Source of the DNA: Ruminococcus flavefaciens FD-1
GTDB lineage: Bacteria > Bacillota > Clostridia > Oscillospirales > Ruminococcaceae
Reading direction: 5' to 3'
DNA: 64,000 bases
Assembly (NCBI GenBank): GCA_000174895.1
Contig: ACOK01000073.1
Span: 1 to 64,000 of the forward strand
In this document: positions 60,594 to 64,000 of the stretch, piece by piece
Layout of the letters: each line of letters begins with the position of its first letter
Position numbering within the stretch: position 1 is the first letter of the stretch
Made by a program: the position numbers and the translations under genes
Notes under the pieces: model-generated
What the model was told of the DNA's origin: nothing
Database searches by the model: none
Seen by the model: the letters and a program-made list of their open reading frames with translations, nothing else

Positions 60594-60731
60594 AAATAAC
60601 ACGGAGAAAAGCAAAGGGCTGCCAAAGGCAGCACCTACATTTCGGCCGTTCTCTTTTATATGCGTAGGGAACGCCGCCCCCGGCGTTCCACGAATTCACT
60701 GATAAACCACAAAAATGGAACGGCGAGGGCG
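60594..60731. repeat. Large direct repeat, copy 2
   Basis: About 138 bp repeating 60340-60480 with a few changes, including the palindrome at 60664-60731; truncated at its right end, where the sequence changes to GGTATTACCCG. Confidence 0.8.
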
Positions 60732-60746
60732 GTATTACCCGTACAA

Positions 60747-60925
60747 AGCTTGCCGTCGAGCGACCTGAGACTCATCGCTTTGCAAGGAGTTAGGCGCCTG
60801 CGCCGAATCGTGATTGGGGTCAAGCTGCCGTCAGCTTGCCGTCGAGCGACCTGAAACTCATCGTTTTTACAGAAGTAAGCGAGTTTACGAGCGTCAACGT
60901 GATTGCGCCGCCGTTCGCTCAGCGG
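60747..60925. repeat. Dispersed repeat copy 2 (AGCTTGCCGTCGAGCGACCTGA)
   Basis: About 90 bases match 45379-45470, then a partial tandem copy and the GCGAGTTTACGAGCGTCAACGTGATTGCGCC segment also seen near 54.0 and 58.3 kb. It runs up to the pyk stop. Confidence 0.75.
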
Positions 60926-60926
60926 C

Positions 60927-62351
60927 TCACTTGCCTATCTTCTCAACTTTCATCAGATTTGTTGTACCCGATACGCCGAGAGGTACGCCTGCTGTGATGG
61001 CTACAAGGTCGCCGTCCTGCACAAGTCTGTGAGACTCGGCCGCTTCAACTGCGGCAGCAAACAGGTCGTCGGTATTGGTCTTTTCGTCTATGATGAACGG
61101 GATAACTCCCCAGCTCATGTTCATCTGTCTGCATACAACTTCGCTCATGGTACAGCCGATGATAGGACAGCTGGGACGGTACTTCGAGATAAGTCGTGCA
61201 GTCTGTCCGCCAAGGGATACAGTGATGATAGCCCTTGCGTTAAGGTCATGGGCAGTCGTTACCGTAGCGTGTGCGATAGCCTCGGCTACGCTTCCGTTCT
61301 GGTCGTTGCTTCTCTGTGCGAAACGAGCCTTGTAGTTGATGTTGTTCTCGGTGGTCTCGGCAATGAGAGCCATTGTCTTTACAGCCTCAACAGGGAATGC
61401 ACCTGCGGCAGTCTCTCCTGAGAGCATGATAGCGCTTGTGCCGTCGTAGAGAGCGTTTGCAACGTCGGTTATCTCCGCACGGGTAGGACGTGGATTTGTT
61501 ATCATTGATTCCAGCATCTGTGTAGCTGTGATTACCTGCTTGCCTGCGTTGTAGCCCTTCTTGATGAGGGATTTCTGGATGGCAGGTATCTGCTCGAACG
61601 GTATCTCAACGCCCATATCTCCACGGGCAACCATGATACCGTCTGCGGCTTCAAGTATCTCGTCGATATTCTCCACACCGTCGGTATTCTCTATCTTGGC
61701 AATGATACGCACATCGAACCAGCCAAGACTCTGTGTGAACTTTCTCAGGTAGTTGATATCAGCGGCTGTGCGCACAAAGCTGGCAGCAATGAAGTCAAAG
61801 CCCATCTTTGAGCCGAATTCAAGGTCGTCCATATCTCTTTCGCTGAGGTAAGGCATGGACAGCTTTACTCCCGGCACGTTGATACCCTTGTTATTGGAAA
61901 GAGTGCCGCCGTGAACTACACGGCACACTATCTCGCTGGTGGTGACTTTTTCAGCCATAAGCTCGATAACTCCGTCATTGATGAGTATTCTCGTGCCCAT
62001 GCTGACGTCACGGGGAAGCTTCTTGAAGCTGACGCTTCCTATCTTGTCGGTACAGAGCACATCCTCAGTGGTGAGGGTGTATGTATCGCCGTCGTGTATC
62101 TCCACAGGCTTGTCGTCCACGAACTTGCCCAGACGTATCTCAGGGCCCTTTGTATCGAGGAGAGTAGCCACAGGGAGGTCAAGCTCCCTTCTGAGCTTTT
62201 CTATCTGGCGGAAGCGCTTTTCATGAGTTTCATAGTCTCCGTGTGAGAAGTTGAAACGTGCAACGTTCATGCCTGCCAGCATGAGTTCACGCATAATATT
62301 CTCATCATCAGTAGCGGGTCCGATAGTACAAACGATCTTGGTTTTTCTCAT
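60927..62351 (-). CDS. pyk: Pyruvate kinase
   Basis: 474 residues. Final glycolytic step, ADP to ATP. RKTKIVCTIGPATDDENIMR start, NFSHGD, LLDTKGPEIRLG (substrate loop), KIENTDGVENIDEI (Mg and catalytic Lys region), MVARGDMGVEIP and VITATQMLESM. No extra C-terminal phosphotransfer domain, so the short form. ATG 62351 follows AAAGGAG. It is 50 bases downstream of pcrA, on the same strand, possibly co-transcribed. Confidence 0.96.
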   Translation of the reverse strand: MRKTKIVCTIGPATDDENIMRELMLAGMNVARFNFSHGDYETHEKRFRQIEKLRRELDLPVATLLDTKGPEIRLGKFVDDKPVEIHDGDTYTLTTEDVLCTDKIGSVSFKKLPRDVSMGTRILINDGVIELMAEKVTTSEIVCRVVHGGTLSNNKGINVPGVKLSMPYLSERDMDDLEFGSKMGFDFIAASFVRTAADINYLRKFTQSLGWFDVRIIAKIENTDGVENIDEILEAADGIMVARGDMGVEIPFEQIPAIQKSLIKKGYNAGKQVITATQMLESMITNPRPTRAEITDVANALYDGTSAIMLSGETAAGAFPVEAVKTMALIAETTENNINYKARFAQRSNDQNGSVAEAIAHATVTTAHDLNARAIITVSLGGQTARLISKYRPSCPIIGCTMSEVVCRQMNMSWGVIPFIIDEKTNTDDLFAAAVEAAESHRLVQDGDLVAITAGVPLGVSGTTNLMKVEKIGK

Positions 62352-62401
62352 TTCAAAGCAACTCCTTTATTATTTGTCGGTGGTATTATTGCATCGTTTC
62401 A

Positions 62402-64000
62402 TCAAAGCTTCTTCAGCTTGGCGTAGTTAGCCATTATCTTCTTGGTGCCGACCTTTTCAAATGCAACTTCCAGCATCGAGTCGTTGGCCATCGGTGTAAC
62501 GGATACTACAGTGCCCTCGCCGAATATGTTATGTGCAACTCTCTCACCTGCGGTATATGTCACAGCTTCCTTAGGTGCGGCAGGCTTTGTCTTGTTTCTG
62601 GCAAGCTGCTGCTGAAGTGTAGCTGAATGCACCTCGGTCATGGACTTGTCTTCCTCCGCAAGCTTGCTTCTCATTGCTGCGGCGTTGTCGTGCTTCTCGA
62701 TAAGCTCACTGCCTATCTCACGCATGAAACGTGAAGTTACATTTCTCTGGGTCTGGCCGAAAAGCATTCTCTGGCTGGCATTTGTCAGGTAAAGGTGCTT
62801 CTTTGCACGGGTGATGGCAACGTATGCAAGACGTCTTTCCTCCTCCATGTCGTCCTCACTGTCGAATGAGCGTGATGACGGGAAGATTCCGTCGTCAAGT
62901 CCTACCACGAAGATATTGTCGTACTCAAGTCCCTTTGCAGAGTGAACTGTCATAAGAGTTACCTTGTCATCGGTCTCGGGGTCACGGTCAGCTTCTGTGT
63001 AGAGTGCCACTTCCTCAAGGAATCCGCCCAGTGTAGGCTCCTCGGATTCGTTCATGTACTGTACCACAGAGCTGCGGAGCTCCTGTACGTTTTCTATCTT
63101 TGTATCGGCATTTTCAAGAGTTTTCAGGTAGTCAAGGTAGCCTGTCTTCTCCATTACCTCGTCAAGGAATTCATCCAGCGGCAGTTCTTCGGATTTCTGT
63201 GTAAGGTCCTCGAACATCTCATAAGCATTTCTCAGGGATGTTACCTTCTTTGCAAGAGGAGCATACTCCTCACAGGTCTTCAGCACATCGAAAGGTGAAA
63301 GCTTCAGGTCACGGCTGATGTCCTCGATGAGGGCAAGTGTGGAATCGCCTATGCCACGCTTCGGCTCGTTGATTATACGCTTGAAGCGGAGCATATCGTT
63401 ATGGTTGTTGATGAAGGCAAGGTATGAGGTAACGTCCTTTATCTCCTTGCGGTCGAAGAATCGCATACCGCCGTAAACACGGTAAGGGATACCGCACTTC
63501 ATGAGCATACGCTCAATGGCGTTGGACTGTGCATTCATACGGTAAAGGACTGCGTTATCGGCATATCTGCCTGTTTCCTTGTGGTACTTCTTTATGGTCT
63601 CGGCAACGAAATTAGCCTCGTCTGTCTCGTCCACAGCCTTGTACCAGTAGACCTTGTCGCCCTGCTCGCCTGCTGTCCAGAGAGTTTTCGCCTTACGTCC
63701 CACGTTGTTGCCGATAACAGAGTTTGCGGCATTGAGGATGGTCTGGGTGGAGCGGTAATTCTGCTCAAGGCGTATCACCTTGGCGCCTGCGAACTGGTCC
63801 TCGAAGCCGAGGATGTTCTCGATATTTGCGCCACGGAATTTATAGATGCTCTGGTCGTCATCGCCGACTACGCAGAGGTTCTTGTGTGAATCCGAGAGAA
63901 GCGACACCAGTCTGAACTGAACGTGGTTGGTATCCTGATACTCGTCCACCATGATGTACTTGTAGCGTGTGCGGTACTTCTCCAGCACCTCGGGGAACTG
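62402..64000 (-). CDS. pcrA: ATP-dependent DNA helicase PcrA/UvrD (5' end outside window)
   Basis: At least 532 residues of the C-terminal part; the N-terminus with Walker A lies beyond the right edge. Motif II VDEYQDTN, motif III GDDDQSIYKFRGA, motif IV LEQNYRST, motif V TVHSAKGLEYDNIFVVGLD and motif VI EEERRLAYVAITRAKKHLYL are all visible, as is the PcrA-specific C-terminal RVAHNIFGEGTVVSV domain. Repair and replication-fork helicase of the SF1 family. Confidence 0.95.
   Translation of the reverse strand, partial: QFPEVLEKYRTRYKYIMVDEYQDTNHVQFRLVSLLSDSHKNLCVVGDDDQSIYKFRGANIENILGFEDQFAGAKVIRLEQNYRSTQTILNAANSVIGNNVGRKAKTLWTAGEQGDKVYWYKAVDETDEANFVAETIKKYHKETGRYADNAVLYRMNAQSNAIERMLMKCGIPYRVYGGMRFFDRKEIKDVTSYLAFINNHNDMLRFKRIINEPKRGIGDSTLALIEDISRDLKLSPFDVLKTCEEYAPLAKKVTSLRNAYEMFEDLTQKSEELPLDEFLDEVMEKTGYLDYLKTLENADTKIENVQELRSSVVQYMNESEEPTLGGFLEEVALYTEADRDPETDDKVTLMTVHSAKGLEYDNIFVVGLDDGIFPSSRSFDSEDDMEEERRLAYVAITRAKKHLYLTNASQRMLFGQTQRNVTSRFMREIGSELIEKHDNAAAMRSKLAEEDKSMTEVHSATLQQQLARNKTKPAAPKEAVTYTAGERVAHNIFGEGTVVSVTPMANDSMLEVAFEKVGTKKIMANYAKLKKL

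Overview
The window is a stretch of a Gram-positive gut or rumen clostridium, most likely a Ruminococcus-type organism. The evidence is strong Shine-Dalgarno sites, a T-box leader in front of valS, many GC-rich intergenic palindromes, mid-GC coding sequence, and a secreted host protein carrying a type I dockerin module (59016-60263). It holds one complete-looking 36.7 kb siphovirus-type prophage and, on both sides, housekeeping genes.

Layout. 1-889 is gene-poor sequence I cannot identify, ending in a consensus promoter for a cysteine synthase gene (890-1819). 1949-2116 is a small zinc-ribbon gene broken by a stop codon. The prophage runs from attL (2205-2246) to attR (38850-38891), a perfect 42 bp repeat that is the 3' end of folD. 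Leftward lysogeny genes are integrase, a conserved hypothetical and an S24 repressor with an extra cysteine/histidine-rich domain. A divergent control region has five copies of TCAC-N5-GTGA; two of them lie inside the 17 bp spacers of the two opposing promoters. Rightward genes are Cro-like and excisionase-like regulators, small early genes, a PcfK/PcfJ pair, and a recombination/replication block (SMC-like ATPase, Sak4-like ATPase, DUF669 protein, SF2 helicase, primase-helicase, RusA). Small cysteine-rich genes, a RinA/ArpU-like late activator and a tRNA-Met(CAT) follow. Then come terminase, portal (apparently started at ATA), a minor capsid protein with a C-terminal Ntox50-like toxin domain and a candidate immunity gene, scaffold, major capsid, connectors, tail tube, tail chaperones, tape measure, a distal tail protein fused to a dockerin-like domain, tail-tip/fibre genes, holin-type genes and an M15 endolysin.

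Right of the prophage the leftward operon yfmF-yfmH-lgt-folD has lost its original terminator to the far side of the prophage and now ends in one next to attR. Beyond it lie gdhA, an MBOAT/SGNH acylation pair, a kinase with zinc-ribbon and FHA-like regions next to a membrane protein with PASTA-like repeats, a DUF3592 protein with NNxGY repeats, folC, a short-chain dehydrogenase, a Dabb protein, an isochorismatase-type hydrolase, valS with its T-box, the dockerin protein, pyk, and pcrA cut by the window edge. Host intergenic gaps are packed with several families of palindromic and direct repeats.

Most notable: the dockerin-like module on a phage tail-tip protein, in a host that also makes a dockerin protein. 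It suggests a virion able to dock on cohesin-bearing cell-surface scaffolds. Also notable are the switch architecture, the toxin-tipped minor capsid protein, the ATA start of the portal gene, and the PEL-repeat tail of the tape measure protein. All functional names are from reading the sequence; no database search was run.
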